From: Verrucomicrobia bacterium 12-59-8
GTDB taxonomy: Bacteria; Verrucomicrobiota; Verrucomicrobiae; Verrucomicrobiales; Verrucomicrobiaceae
DNA: 30,081 bases
Reading direction: 5' to 3'
Assembly: GCA_002279765.1 (NCBI GenBank)
Contig: NCCR01000035.1
Coordinates: 1-30,081 of the forward strand
The translations under genes and the position numbers were made by a program. Of this stretch, positions 10,201-16,770 are shown in pieces (the stretch's first letter is position 1; the number at the start of each line of letters is the position of its first letter). The notes beneath the pieces were generated by a model. It was not told the DNA's origin. It saw nothing but the letters and a program-made list of their open reading frames with translations, and did not search any database.

Positions 10201-12171
10201 CAAGCTCGACACGGTGATGCCGTCGATGCCAGTCCAGTACTCGCGCATGATCTGGCCGCTGCCGAGATTGGGCAGCAGCACGATCCAATTGAATGAAACG
10301 GAGGTCACCTGCCCTGCGGCACTCACCAAGATGGTGCTGCGATAGGTTCCGGGTGTCGCCGTGAGCGTGCCGGAGATCAGGCCGGTGCCAGCATCGATGC
10401 CCAGCCCCGTTGGCAGACCACTGGCTGAATAGCTCAGCGCGCCGCCGGTGGCGCTGGCGCTGATGGGCAGCGCCACCACGCTGTTTTGATCCACACTTTG
10501 CTGCCCCGGATTCGTCACCACCGGCAGGGTGGAATTCGTGACCTGGATGATGCGCGAGACTGACCACACGCCGTTCGCATCCACCGCAAACATCATCCAG
10601 TAGCCTGGCGTGAGCACATTGATGCTCGGTGGTGCAGTGACCGCATACACTCCCTCCGACGGGTTCGTGTGCGTGAAGCGCACATGCCGCAGGCCGGTGC
10701 TGACCGAATGCGTCAGCCCGGACATACTGATGGCGCTGAAGTACTGCACGCCGTTGCTGGCGTTCACCGTGAAGACGGAGGCCGGGCCGATGCGATCTGG
10801 TGCCGCCGTGATCACAGGCCGCACTGCCGGAGTGCCATCCCCATTGAATAACTGCGGTGGTGTGAAAACCTGCGCATCCTGATGGTCTGTGAGTGCATCA
10901 CCGGACAAGCCACCGCCTCCGGACCAGACCCGGCCATCGGGAAGGAGCATCGCCAGCGAGTGGTAATTGCGCGGCACGGACATGTCCGCCACTCCACGCC
11001 ATTGCCCCGTCGTGGGATTCCAGATTTCCGGCGTGAACACCGCGCCCAGGTCACTGAAGAACTGCCCCGAAGTGTTGCCGCCCACGACCATGACTTCGCC
11101 GTTCGGCAGCATGACCGAATTCGAAAAGGAGCGCGCATTCGCCATCGGTGCGGTGGCTGCGACCACCGGCGTGGCACCATTGAGGTCCACGGTGAAGGCC
11201 TTGTTTACCACCAGCCCGTTATCAACAGCCGTCAGTCCTCCCGCAACGACCACCTTGCCCGGCGCATACATCGCCCAGGCACCTTGCTTGGGATAATGCG
11301 TCCCCGGAATGCTGGCTCCCGCCGCTGTCATCACCCCGGTGCCGGTGGCGGTGATCCAGTTCAGCGACTGATGCGGGCCAAAGTGCGCCACACGCCCATC
11401 CGGGGCGACGAGGAAGAAAGGATGCCAGTTGGTTTCAATCGCATTCGCGATGGGTGGATTTGCCACGGCCTGCCAGTTAATGCCACTCATTCGCCGCCAG
11501 CCGAAGCTGGCATTCCATTGCTCGATGGTGCCGTTGCCGTTCGCGCCGCCATTGCCCCCGGCGGTCAGTACCTCGCCATTGGGCAGGGCGATGCTCGTGT
11601 TGTACCAGCGGCCATCCGCCATCGTTTGTGCGGGCACCCATTCATTGGTGCGCCAGTCAAACAAGCTGGCCAACGCCGTCGTGCCATTGATGCCGTTACC
11701 GCCGTTCACCAGCAGCCGCCCGTCCTGCAGCAGCGAGAGGCCGCCGCAGAACATGTCGTGCCGCCCGTTGTTGATCTCGGTAAACAGGCCCGTGGCCGGG
11801 TCCCACACCGCTGCATAGGTGAACTGCGGCCCGTCAGGAAACGTCGTGCGCTGATTGGAGGCAAACGTCAGCAGCCTGCCATCCGGCAGCATGGCCCCCG
11901 AGGTGGGAATGTGCGGTGTCCAGGGGATGACCTCACTCCAAATGCCCTTCGTGGCATACTCTCCGGGGGAAACAGCGCCGATGCTCAGCACCACCGCCTC
12001 CGCTGCCGGCGCGAGCCGTGCCGCCTCTGCCAGCAAAGCATCCGCCTCGGCATGGCTGGAGACATCCGCTTTTAGATTACCGGCAGCGAGCAGAAGCAGT
12101 GCAACCATGCTCCACAGACCGAGCCCAGAACGCGGTCTTCCCCCTAGAAAACCCGCGATACTGCGATTCAT
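4276..12171 (-). CDS. Giant secreted protein: copper-radical oxidase, PA14/LamG/PKD modules, YVTN propeller, di-heme cytochrome c peroxidase-like domain
   Basis: The protein is 2631 residues from ATG 12171, with a signal peptide to about residue 35. Domains in order: kelch propeller plus DUF1929 C-terminal domain of the galactose/glyoxal oxidase type (about 45-545); He_PIG (549-634); PA14 (640-797); LamG (803-1028); He_PIG (1033-1119); PKD (1128-1212); YVTN propeller (1211-1558); two heme-c sites, CAVCH 1608-1612 and CASCH 1738-1742, plus a peroxidase-type VPYLHDGSAATL near 1788; two Ig-like domains (1828-2021); PA14 (2029-2168); an NTDGDGASD dockerin-like calcium loop (about 2200); and a C-terminal region resembling verrucomicrobial export/tail domains. 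Copper-site residues align with galactose oxidase: Cys142, Tyr190, Tyr403, His404, His488. The predicted reaction is oxidation of an alcohol or aldehyde with O2, giving H2O2. An alternative TTG start at 12201 adds 10 residues. Domain calls are from memory of the families; the function of the fusion is inferred. Confidence 0.9.
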   Translation of the reverse strand: MNRSIAGFLGGRPRSGLGLWSMVALLLLAAGNLKADVSSHAEADALLAEAARLAPAAEAVVLSIGAVSPGEYATKGIWSEVIPWTPHIPTSGAMLPDGRLLTFASNQRTTFPDGPQFTYAAVWDPATGLFTEINNGRHDMFCGGLSLLQDGRLLVNGGNGINGTTALASLFDWRTNEWVPAQTMADGRWYNTSIALPNGEVLTAGGNGGANGNGTIEQWNASFGWRRMSGINWQAVANPPIANAIETNWHPFFLVAPDGRVAHFGPHQSLNWITATGTGVMTAAGASIPGTHYPKQGAWAMYAPGKVVVAGGLTAVDNGLVVNKAFTVDLNGATPVVAATAPMANARSFSNSVMLPNGEVMVVGGNTSGQFFSDLGAVFTPEIWNPTTGQWRGVADMSVPRNYHSLAMLLPDGRVWSGGGGLSGDALTDHQDAQVFTPPQLFNGDGTPAVRPVITAAPDRIGPASVFTVNASNGVQYFSAISMSGLTHSVSTGLRHVRFTHTNPSEGVYAVTAPPSINVLTPGYWMMFAVDANGVWSVSRIIQVTNSTLPVVTNPGQQSVDQNSVVALPISASATGGALSYSASGLPTGLGIDAGTGLISGTLTATPGTYRSTILVSAAGQVTSVSFNWIVLLPNLGSGQIMREYWTGIDGITVSSLTSDTVFPANPNGRDLLASFEAPSDWDDETGQRLRGFLHVPVTGQYQFFIASDDQSSLLLSSDSNPANAVEIASMPAWCPPQTWTWYPQQISALITLQADRRYYIEALMKDGTGGDHLSVGWLKPGDTEVSVIAGTYLSPYLPIDNPVIAWNFDEPSWNGTAGEVKSTAAGLVAINGSASGGANTTAANPALSGNPGTGSSAQFNGTSQSVAMPYDAALNPQDFTIAAWVRSDAAPGTTRCVLASRDESTATKRGFGLWVTADGFWQLRTGAETSGLNGGTVAVGHWTHVAATFRATSVSGATQTGVRRLYLNGTLVAEDTSTYVPNTAQPLVIGASDSPGTAFFAGAVDEVTLHQAPLSQPDILALRDLRHATSTVLNQPPQITSPGAQASLIGAVVSLPVAANDPENDPITFSATGLPAGLTISAASGVISGSVTTAGTFDVVIQANDGISTPANAAFTWNVSAGLTLPPLAAAPQVTGGALTFTAQSANGINPRYKWNFGDGTPETDWLTTMEITHTYAGPGRYLVTLTATDDTGITITSTFYQAVYAALTTRKPAASSSIVYEHPASGNDRVWCVNPDNNSVTAFDGVTLARYAEIPVGTAPRSLALAPDGRLWVTNVEAGTISIINTHTRSVVATVNVSHGTRPFGIVFDPAGTAAWVALEGTGRVLKLNPRTGAQLASVNVGGPVRHLSISADSARVYASRFISPRVPGENTATPLLTGTGGQVVVIGTAALAVERTILLNPSTAADTATSARGLPNYLGAAVISPDGLSAWVPSKQDNIQRGTFRDGLPLNHENSVRAIVSCIDLTAQAESLPSRVDIDNAGMPSAAAYDPYGIYVFTALEASREVAILDAWSHQEIIRFPAGRAPQGVVISPDGSTLYVQNFMDRTITVHDVSGILQGAGTAPVTTATLNAVTTEKLTAQVLQGKQLFYDAQDPRLALQQYISCAVCHNDGGQDGRVWDLTGFGEGLRNTITLKGHATQGMLHWSGNFDEVQDFEGQIRTLAGGTGLMTDTQFNAGTRNQPLGDPKAGVGTDLDALAAYVQSLTTNSTSPNRTSSGALSVTAAAGQQIFRSQNCASCHSGVNFTNSALNLLADIGTIKPSSGTRLGAPLTGLDVPTLRGSWATVPYLHDGSAATLSEAITAHQGLTLSPADLSYLAAFVASIDDAPTSAPLPFAVVLSTATTTVTGTFNVLTTFNASAAGFTLGDVVITNGVASSFSGSGASYTFNVQPTAAGIVTVSVPAKAATDSTKLGNSASNLLSVSYGPADTTPPAVVLTTSASSVTAPFVVTAAFSESVSGLLASEFTVTNGTVTALASAGEVWSATVTPTAAGNVTVSLPASMAQDAAGNPNTASNLITVNYTPAVTTHGLTGDYYIGKNFEQFRFTRLESTLDHTWENGSPDPRIPADGFSVRWHGYLTPRYTQTYTLISVSDDGVRLWVNGQLVVDDWNDHGASWDNGVVTLQAGVPVSIVMEYYENGGDATARLLWESPDQTREVIPQSQWLVNAPPSAPSSSPNTVTLATIIPTTIALTNNLATTNTDGDGASDLLETALGTSLTSGITQPGQGLQLVTRSNISVDATLLRPSGLGAFTFTLESSSDLINWYPLVVTPAVTSQGGGLERVTWSDLQALPGQSLAHGIIRLRVMQSGGGSATSAPVGWQQVVLNSGTQSFGLNLTHDALFTGAVSSATTASIALSEQAALASSMDPAQHYYLEIISGPQAGHRLDLQSITAATCLVAADSPNTTLTAAAVAGLSGARVCLRPHCTLGTVFDPASFQGSTTATSADQILFHTSSGYSIYWLYALGGTRHWVLSGATSASMNDTIIPPATGVMLQIANANPAPLLSTGSVRTTSFASPLQTGYNLFANPWPLDTTPAQAGLTSSALVASTSFASADQMQLWNGDATPAATGYLGYWLFQMPGQPVPIWISTGDATLLSQNHATLLRAGRATFIKAQPKAGRPVWIIPPP

Positions 12172-12201
12172 ATGTGATTTAATTTTCAAAGGCGAGAACA
12201 A

Positions 12202-12222
12202 GCGACCTGTACCTCCGCCCTA
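12202..12222 (-). promoter_or_regulatory. Possible Shine-Dalgarno for an alternative TTG start of the giant gene
   Basis: Read on the minus strand, GGAGGT lies about 9 bases before a TTG at 12201-12199 that is in frame with the giant protein. The ATG at 12171 has no such site. The TTG would extend the signal peptide n-region by 10 residues (MFSPLKIKSH). I kept the ATG because it gives a conventional signal peptide and most genes here lack a Shine-Dalgarno, but the TTG is a real alternative. Confidence 0.4.
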
Positions 12223-12362
12223 CAATTCAGTTGATTGTAAATGAGCTTTCGCACTGCGAACCATTGGCAGGGGTTGATAGTTCGGCCTTCTGCGCTGCGA
12301 GTCCTTGCACTCCCCCCGTCATTGTTTATCCTCGCCGCCCCTGTTCTTTTCCCCTTTTCGCC

Positions 12363-14396
12363 GTGGCCAAAAAGTCCTCCAAAAAATCCGCTGAAGAAGC
12401 CTTCTCCCCCATCCTGCCATCCGCCGCCCCTGTGGAGCACAAGCCGGTGGACACGCTCTATGGAGATTGGTTTCTCGATTACGCCAGCTACGTCATCCTT
12501 GAGCGCGCCGTTCCTCACATCAATGACGGCCTGAAGCCGGTGCACCGCCGCATCCTGCACAGCATGGATGAGCTGGAAGACGGCCGGTACAACAAGGTAG
12601 CGAACGTCGTCGGCAACACGATGAAATACCACCCGCATGGCGATGCCTCCATTGGCGATGCCATGGTGCAGCTCGGCCAGAAGGACCTGCTCATCGACAC
12701 CCAGGGCAACTGGGGCAACACCCTCACTGGCGACAACGCGGCTGCTCCCCGATACATCGAAGCACGCCTGTCCAAATTTGCGCTGGATGTCGTGTTCAGT
12801 CCCAAGGTCACCGAATGGGCGGCCTCCTATGACGGTCGCAACAAGGAGCCCGTGACACTGCCGGTGAAGTTCCCGCTGCTGCTCGCGCAGGGTGTGGAAG
12901 GCATCGCCGTGGGTCTTTCCTGCCGCATCCTGCCGCACAATTTCATTGAACTGTGTGATGCCAGCATCTCCGCGCTGCGGGGTGAGGAATTCAATCTGCT
13001 GCCCGATTTCATCTCCGGCGGCATCATGGACGCCGCCGACTACAACGGCGGCATGCGCGGCGGACGCATCCGCGTGCGGGCAAAGATCGACGAAGGCCCG
13101 AAGAAGACCATCCTCATCATCTCCGAGATCCCCTACGGCACCACCACGGGCGGCGTGATGGACAGCATCGTGGCGGCGAATGAGAAGGGCAAAATCAAGA
13201 TCTCCCGTGTCGAGGACAACACCTCGGACAAGGTGGAGATCGTCGTGCAGCTTCCTGCCGGCACGGACACCGACCAGACCATCCAGGCGCTCTACGCCTT
13301 CACCGACTGCGAAATCTCACTCTCACCGAACGCCGTCGTCATTCAGGACGATAAGCCGCGCTTCATGAACGTGAACGACCTGCTCAAGGCCAGCGCAGAG
13401 AACACCAAAAAAATCCTCGGCGAAGAACTCGGCATCCTGCTCGGCGAACTCAACGAGAAGTGGCACTTCAGCTCGCTGGAAAAGATCTTCATCGAGAACC
13501 GCATCTACCGCCGCATCGAAGAAGCCGAAACCTGGGAGGCCGTGATGGAGGCCATCTGGAAGGGCCTCAAGCCCCACCTCAGCGTGCTCAAGCGCGAAGT
13601 CACCAATGACGACGTGGCGCGCCTGACCGAGATCAAGATCAAGCGCATCTCGAAGTTCAACGCCTTCGAGGCCGACGAGCACATCCGTGAGCTGGAGGAG
13701 GAGATCGATCAGGCGGAGAAGTTCCTCAAGGGCCTCACCAAGTACACCATCCGTCACTTTGAAGAGCTGAAGAAAACCTACGGCGCAGGCCGCGAGCGCA
13801 AGACCATTGTGAGCGGATTCGAGCGCGTGGCCGCTGCTGAAGTCATCGTGCAGGGCGAGACGCTGTATCTCAATGCCAAGGAAGGCTTTGCCGGCACCAG
13901 CCTGAAGCGCGAAGGCGACCCGATCTGCAAATGCTCCCCGCTGGACGACGTGCTCTTCTTCACCCGCGAGGGCAACATGACCGTGACCAAGGCCGCGCCG
14001 AAGTTCTTCGTCGGCAAGAACCCGCTCTATGTGAACCTCTTCAAGAAGGACGACACAGCCGTTTATACCATGATCTACCGCGACGGCCGCCAGGGCGGCC
14101 TCATGGCCAAGCGCTTCCGCATCGGCGGCATCACCCGCGACAAGGAATACGTAATCACCAAGGGCACCCCCGGCTCCAACGTCCTGTACTTCATCCGTCA
14201 CGAAACCGAGGAAGACTCCAACGCCCAAAACGTCGTCGTCCACCTCAAGCCCGCCCTGTACCTGCGCAACCTCTCCATCAAATTCCCCTTCAACTCCATC
14301 GCCATCAAAGGCCGCGAGTCCCAGGGGAACATCATCACCAAGCACGCGGTGGACCGCGTGGTGCGGGAGCCGAAGAGTGGGGAGAGTGCCGAGTGA
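12363..14396 (+). CDS. parC: DNA topoisomerase IV subunit A (ParC-type)
   Basis: The start is the GTG giving VAKKSSKKSAEEAF; the frame is open further upstream (TTG/ATT codons) but that stretch is not protein-like. This gives 677 residues. The breakage-reunion domain is complete: DGLKPVHRRIL (56-66), HPHGDASIGD (90-99) and the catalytic tyrosine Tyr131 in AAAPRYIEARL. It forms the transient covalent bond with DNA while the ParE partner hydrolyses ATP. A coiled-coil (about 430-470) precedes a short C-terminal beta-pinwheel (about 490-670) with no recognisable GyrA box, so it is topoisomerase IV-like rather than gyrase. The wording of the motifs is closest to Bacteroidetes ParC as I remember it. 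No parE or gyrB gene is in the window. It is divergent from the giant gene. Confidence 0.9.
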   Translation: MAKKSSKKSAEEAFSPILPSAAPVEHKPVDTLYGDWFLDYASYVILERAVPHINDGLKPVHRRILHSMDELEDGRYNKVANVVGNTMKYHPHGDASIGDAMVQLGQKDLLIDTQGNWGNTLTGDNAAAPRYIEARLSKFALDVVFSPKVTEWAASYDGRNKEPVTLPVKFPLLLAQGVEGIAVGLSCRILPHNFIELCDASISALRGEEFNLLPDFISGGIMDAADYNGGMRGGRIRVRAKIDEGPKKTILIISEIPYGTTTGGVMDSIVAANEKGKIKISRVEDNTSDKVEIVVQLPAGTDTDQTIQALYAFTDCEISLSPNAVVIQDDKPRFMNVNDLLKASAENTKKILGEELGILLGELNEKWHFSSLEKIFIENRIYRRIEEAETWEAVMEAIWKGLKPHLSVLKREVTNDDVARLTEIKIKRISKFNAFEADEHIRELEEEIDQAEKFLKGLTKYTIRHFEELKKTYGAGRERKTIVSGFERVAAAEVIVQGETLYLNAKEGFAGTSLKREGDPICKCSPLDDVLFFTREGNMTVTKAAPKFFVGKNPLYVNLFKKDDTAVYTMIYRDGRQGGLMAKRFRIGGITRDKEYVITKGTPGSNVLYFIRHETEEDSNAQNVVVHLKPALYLRNLSIKFPFNSIAIKGRESQGNIITKHAVDRVVREPKSGESAE

Positions 14397-14459
14397 GGTG
14401 AAGCGGCAGTGCAGCAGTCATGAGGTTCGCTTGGCGGCTCCGCAACAGCGCATTCTGGT

Positions 14460-14534
14460 AAAGTACTCCCGAGCTTTAGCTCCCTCTGGAATACGCGGAG
14501 CCTCCCAGAACGAGCTAAAGCTCGGGAGTACTTT
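14460..14534. repeat. Long perfect inverted repeat (23-bp arms, 29-base loop)
   Basis: The left arm at 14460-14482 (AAAGTACTCCCGAGC then TTTAGCTC) is matched by its exact reverse complement at 14512-14534. The spacer is 29 bases. The arms have no following T-run, so this is unlikely to be a simple terminator. It has the form of a REP/BIME-like or non-autonomous palindromic element placed downstream of parC. Confidence 0.8.
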
Positions 14535-14600
14535 CCTGAGGCCACCCCGCCCTATGGACTGCCGCCGCGAAGTGAGGAACAGCTTGTCCTTCGTCGTGTC

Positions 14601-14640
14601 CTCCGTAGCTCTCAGAGCGAAGGAGGCAGCGTAGCTACAG
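14601..14640. repeat. Short imperfect palindromic element near the DUF4375 gene end
   Basis: CGTAGCT at 14604-14610 faces AGCTAC at 14633-14638 around a purine-rich core (AGAGCGAAGGAGG). It lies between the long inverted repeat and the end of the DUF4375 gene. It may be a second small intergenic repeat or contribute to termination. The pairing is only 6 bp, so this is weak. Confidence 0.35.
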
Positions 14641-14668
14641 CTTTCGACGGCATGGCGGCTGCAATTGG

Positions 14669-15484
14669 TCAGGCGTTGGGGTGTTCATCCACCAGCCCAG
14701 TGTCATCGTTTTTGTAATAAAGGAAGTAAGCATCGCGAAAGTTTTCTTTGATCCATGCGATCAGTTCAGGACGGGTGGAAAGAGAGCGCCCTCCCTCAAT
14801 CTCGATGCATTTGCCATCATTCAAAGGCTGTTCCAGATAGCGCAGCCACTTCCTGAGCGCACCGAGACTTGAGACGTTTCCGTAGCATTCGGCGTCCCAC
14901 AGCCTTCGAAGCCCATCCCGGCTGACGTGACCCGCACGCAGTTGTTCATCCATCTCGTGATGTAAAAGTTCTATATCTTCAGTTTCGAAGTGATCGAGAA
15001 CGTAACGGTGCAGCTTGGTGCGGAAGTAAGTCTTGTCTGCGTGATAAAGCGCAAAGAACTCCTGCTCGATGGCGTCATAAGCCGACGCGTCGAAATCATC
15101 TTCGAGCTGGGCATCCCGAATCTGCTCGATGGCCGCGCTCCAACCCTGAATGGTGGCAGGGTATGGAGGTGGGAGATGGATCTCCAATGCCTTCTCCGCA
15201 CCCGGCGCAAACTCCGGAAGCCCCACCGCACGCAGGGCGTCTGGCACCAGGTGCGCCAAGCGACCGTGATCCCAGTCAAACCAGGTGACCACTCCGCCAT
15301 CGCACATGGCCCCGAAGTAAGTCTCGACGCAAAGCACATCGCGAATCCAACCCGTGATGTCGTCCGGATACCTGGAGTTGAAAGCATCGTCTGTGGCATG
15401 ATAGACCAGATGGCACGCGACTTCGGGAGTCCGGGCATACCGAATGGCATACTTCTGAGCTTCAGAAAGATAAAGGCGAGGCAT
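14669..15484 (-). CDS. DUF4375 (DMP19-like) domain protein of unknown function
   Basis: The protein is 271 residues from ATG 15484 (MPRLYLSEAQKYAIRY). The frame continues 48 bp upstream to two other ATGs, so the start is uncertain; no Shine-Dalgarno decides it. Residues about 45-95 hold VETYFGAMCDGGVVTWFDW followed by LAHLVPDALRAVGLPEFA. This matches the DUF4375/DMP19 pattern of VxxExxNGGFxQ(Y/F) and then ALxxIGA. The domain occurs in small cytoplasmic proteins and DNA-mimic-like proteins of unclear role. The C-terminal half is acidic and helical, and ends in a segment (LIAWIKENFRDAYFLYY) that I do not recognise. No signal peptide or membrane segment is visible. Repeats flank the gene on both sides, and it shares no operon. 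Confidence 0.6.
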   Translation of the reverse strand: MPRLYLSEAQKYAIRYARTPEVACHLVYHATDDAFNSRYPDDITGWIRDVLCVETYFGAMCDGGVVTWFDWDHGRLAHLVPDALRAVGLPEFAPGAEKALEIHLPPPYPATIQGWSAAIEQIRDAQLEDDFDASAYDAIEQEFFALYHADKTYFRTKLHRYVLDHFETEDIELLHHEMDEQLRAGHVSRDGLRRLWDAECYGNVSSLGALRKWLRYLEQPLNDGKCIEIEGGRSLSTRPELIAWIKENFRDAYFLYYKNDDTGLVDEHPNA

Positions 15485-15611
15485 GGAGGTGGGGCGACTC
15501 CGCCAACTCAGCATCGGCGCAGCGCGGTGCAAGGTGAACCTGCACCCCCGTGGTGCAACGCCCAGCCTCCGCGCGCAGGAATGACCCGCCCCATTCTCAA
15601 CCCGTCAGCAC

Positions 15612-15694
15612 GAGAAACTTCCTCAAATTCCCCAAATACCTCGGGGGGGGTATTCGCGCAGATGCCTGCCAATCCCAGCAAGCCTGAGGCTTGC
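15612..15694 (+). repeat. G-tract repeat copy A (shortened)
   Basis: GAAACTTCCTCAAATTCCC is followed by an 8-G run at about 15643-15650, which is joined directly to TATTCGCGCAG. The stretch that separates these two parts in the other copies is missing, so this looks like an internally deleted copy. A 7-bp hairpin GCAAGCC-TGA-GGCTTGC (15678-15694) follows. Confidence 0.6.
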
Positions 15695-15775
15695 GCGACT
15701 GCCGGAGTCGTCACCGGTGAAGACTTCCACCGTTTCAACCATTTCAACGGAGGGTGATTTCCACAGGTCATCCGA

Positions 15776-15918
15776 GAGGGAGAAACTTCCGCAACTTCCA
15801 CATTTTCTGCGGGGGGGTGTACGCAGGCGGCCAGCATCGGCGCGGAAAACCCCACGAATGCAACGCCTGGGTATTCGCGCAGTCGCCGCAAGCCCGGTTC
15901 AGCAAGCTGGCGGCTTGC
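15776..15918 (+). repeat. G-tract repeat copy B (full-looking)
   Basis: GGGAGAAACTTCCGCAACTT leads through CACATTTTCTGC to a 7-G run. About 45 bases follow, ending in CAACGCCTGGGTATTCGCGC, and then a GCAAGC/GCTTGC hairpin at 15902-15918. This copy shows the apparent full order of the unit. Confidence 0.6.
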
Positions 15919-16126
15919 CTCCACTCACCGGGAAATAGCACCTACACATCCCCTTTGTCGGACCGCACCTCACTCCGTCCCCTTGGCCTGCTGAAGGCCT
16001 CCAGGCAGTGACTATCCAAAGGGTGAGCCAACGACTGGACAGCCTGCCTCCAAACCCATGAGGCACTGCTTGACGGGCGGCAGCCAAACTCCATCCAGAT
16101 CTTTGAGTGGTAGAGCATGGCTGGAA

Positions 16127-16203
16127 GGAGAGGGATCATCCTGATCCCACGGCGCTCCGCCTCGTCCACGCCGTCCAAACGGGGATCAAGATGATCCCTC
16201 TCC
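16127..16203. repeat. Hairpin element, 22-bp arms with one mismatch
   Basis: The arm at 16127-16148 (GGAGAGGGATCATCCTGATC plus CC) is the reverse complement of 16182-16203 except for one C/T difference. The 33-base loop itself contains ACGGCG/CGCCGT, which can extend the pairing. Short frames on both strands read similar peptides through it because it is palindromic; I do not treat them as genes. Confidence 0.75.
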
Positions 16204-16316
16204 TCCTCGCCAGATGTCTCCATCGCTGTACATGCCTCTCAGCCGGGTGGTACAACAGGCGGTTAGAGCGTTTTCCAAAACGGATTTCAGGAAAGCGGCG
16301 CGTGGCGACGTTCGAC

Positions 16317-16399
16317 GGCGCTTGGAGGACCAAGCGCCCTACCTCGCGCCAGGCACGCGCATGCCCCATGCAGGTAGGGCTGGCTGTCCTCAGCCAGCC
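16317..16399. repeat. REP-like double hairpin
   Basis: There are two perfect 9-bp stems with 4-base loops: GGCGCTTGG-AGGA-CCAAGCGCC (16317-16338) and GGCTGGCTG-TCCT-CAGCCAGCC (16378-16399). They are linked by a further complementary pair, GCCCTACCT (16336-16344) and AGGTAGGGC (16372-16380). The whole segment can therefore form either two stems or one long-range stem. This resembles paired REP (BIME) units. Confidence 0.75.
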
Positions 16400-16690
16400 G
16401 CCTTCGGAGCCCGAGACCTTCGAGGAAGAAACAGCCTGCTAAACGGAAATGAGTTTTGGAAACTGCTATAATCCTGTGCGCTTCAGAGGCGCGGAGCGCT
16501 GGATTGGAAGAATGGTTTTCCTTGTTGGCCAACAGGGCATTGAGACTCACTATAGAAAGCATACCGCCTTACCCATGATCAGGCACTTCATACCACAGGC
16601 TCATATGCCGCCCGCTCCCGAAAAGAGCGGAGTAATGAACCGGTGGTTCCCGCTGCACACGGCGCGGTTTCGCTCCACCACCGGCCTGCG

Positions 16691-16770
16691 CACGTCCCCC
16701 CGCAGAAGATGTTGAAGTTGCGGAAGTTTCTCCCGCCCTGAAACACCTGCGCGAATACCTAGGCGTTGAT
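16691..16770 (-). repeat. G-tract repeat copy C (minus orientation)
   Basis: On the minus strand, CAACGCCTAGGTATTCGCGC (about 16770-16748) precedes GGGAGAAACTTCCGCAACTT, AACATCTTCTGC and a 6-G run. It matches copy B closely but on the opposite strand, and is joined head to tail with copy D. Confidence 0.6.

Noticed and set aside
10882..12075. 397-codon open frame antisense to the copper-oxidase domain
   Set aside because: The minus-strand frame carries the complete oxidase motifs; the plus-strand peptide is His/Arg/Gly-rich low-complexity sequence typical of a shadow.
12363..14396. Annotation as gyrA
   Set aside because: The C-terminal pinwheel is short and lacks a recognisable GyrA box, and the motif wording is that of the ParC group.
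15942..16442. Short frames on both strands through the central hairpin, with similar peptides
   Set aside because: They resemble each other only because the DNA is palindromic; no family motif, no ribosome site, and they overlap repeats.
16544..16555. GACTCACTATAG, identical to the core of the phage T7 promoter
   Set aside because: Only these 12 bases match; the upstream half and the GGG start do not, and there is no phage polymerase gene or phage context. Chance or contamination cannot be argued from 12 bases.
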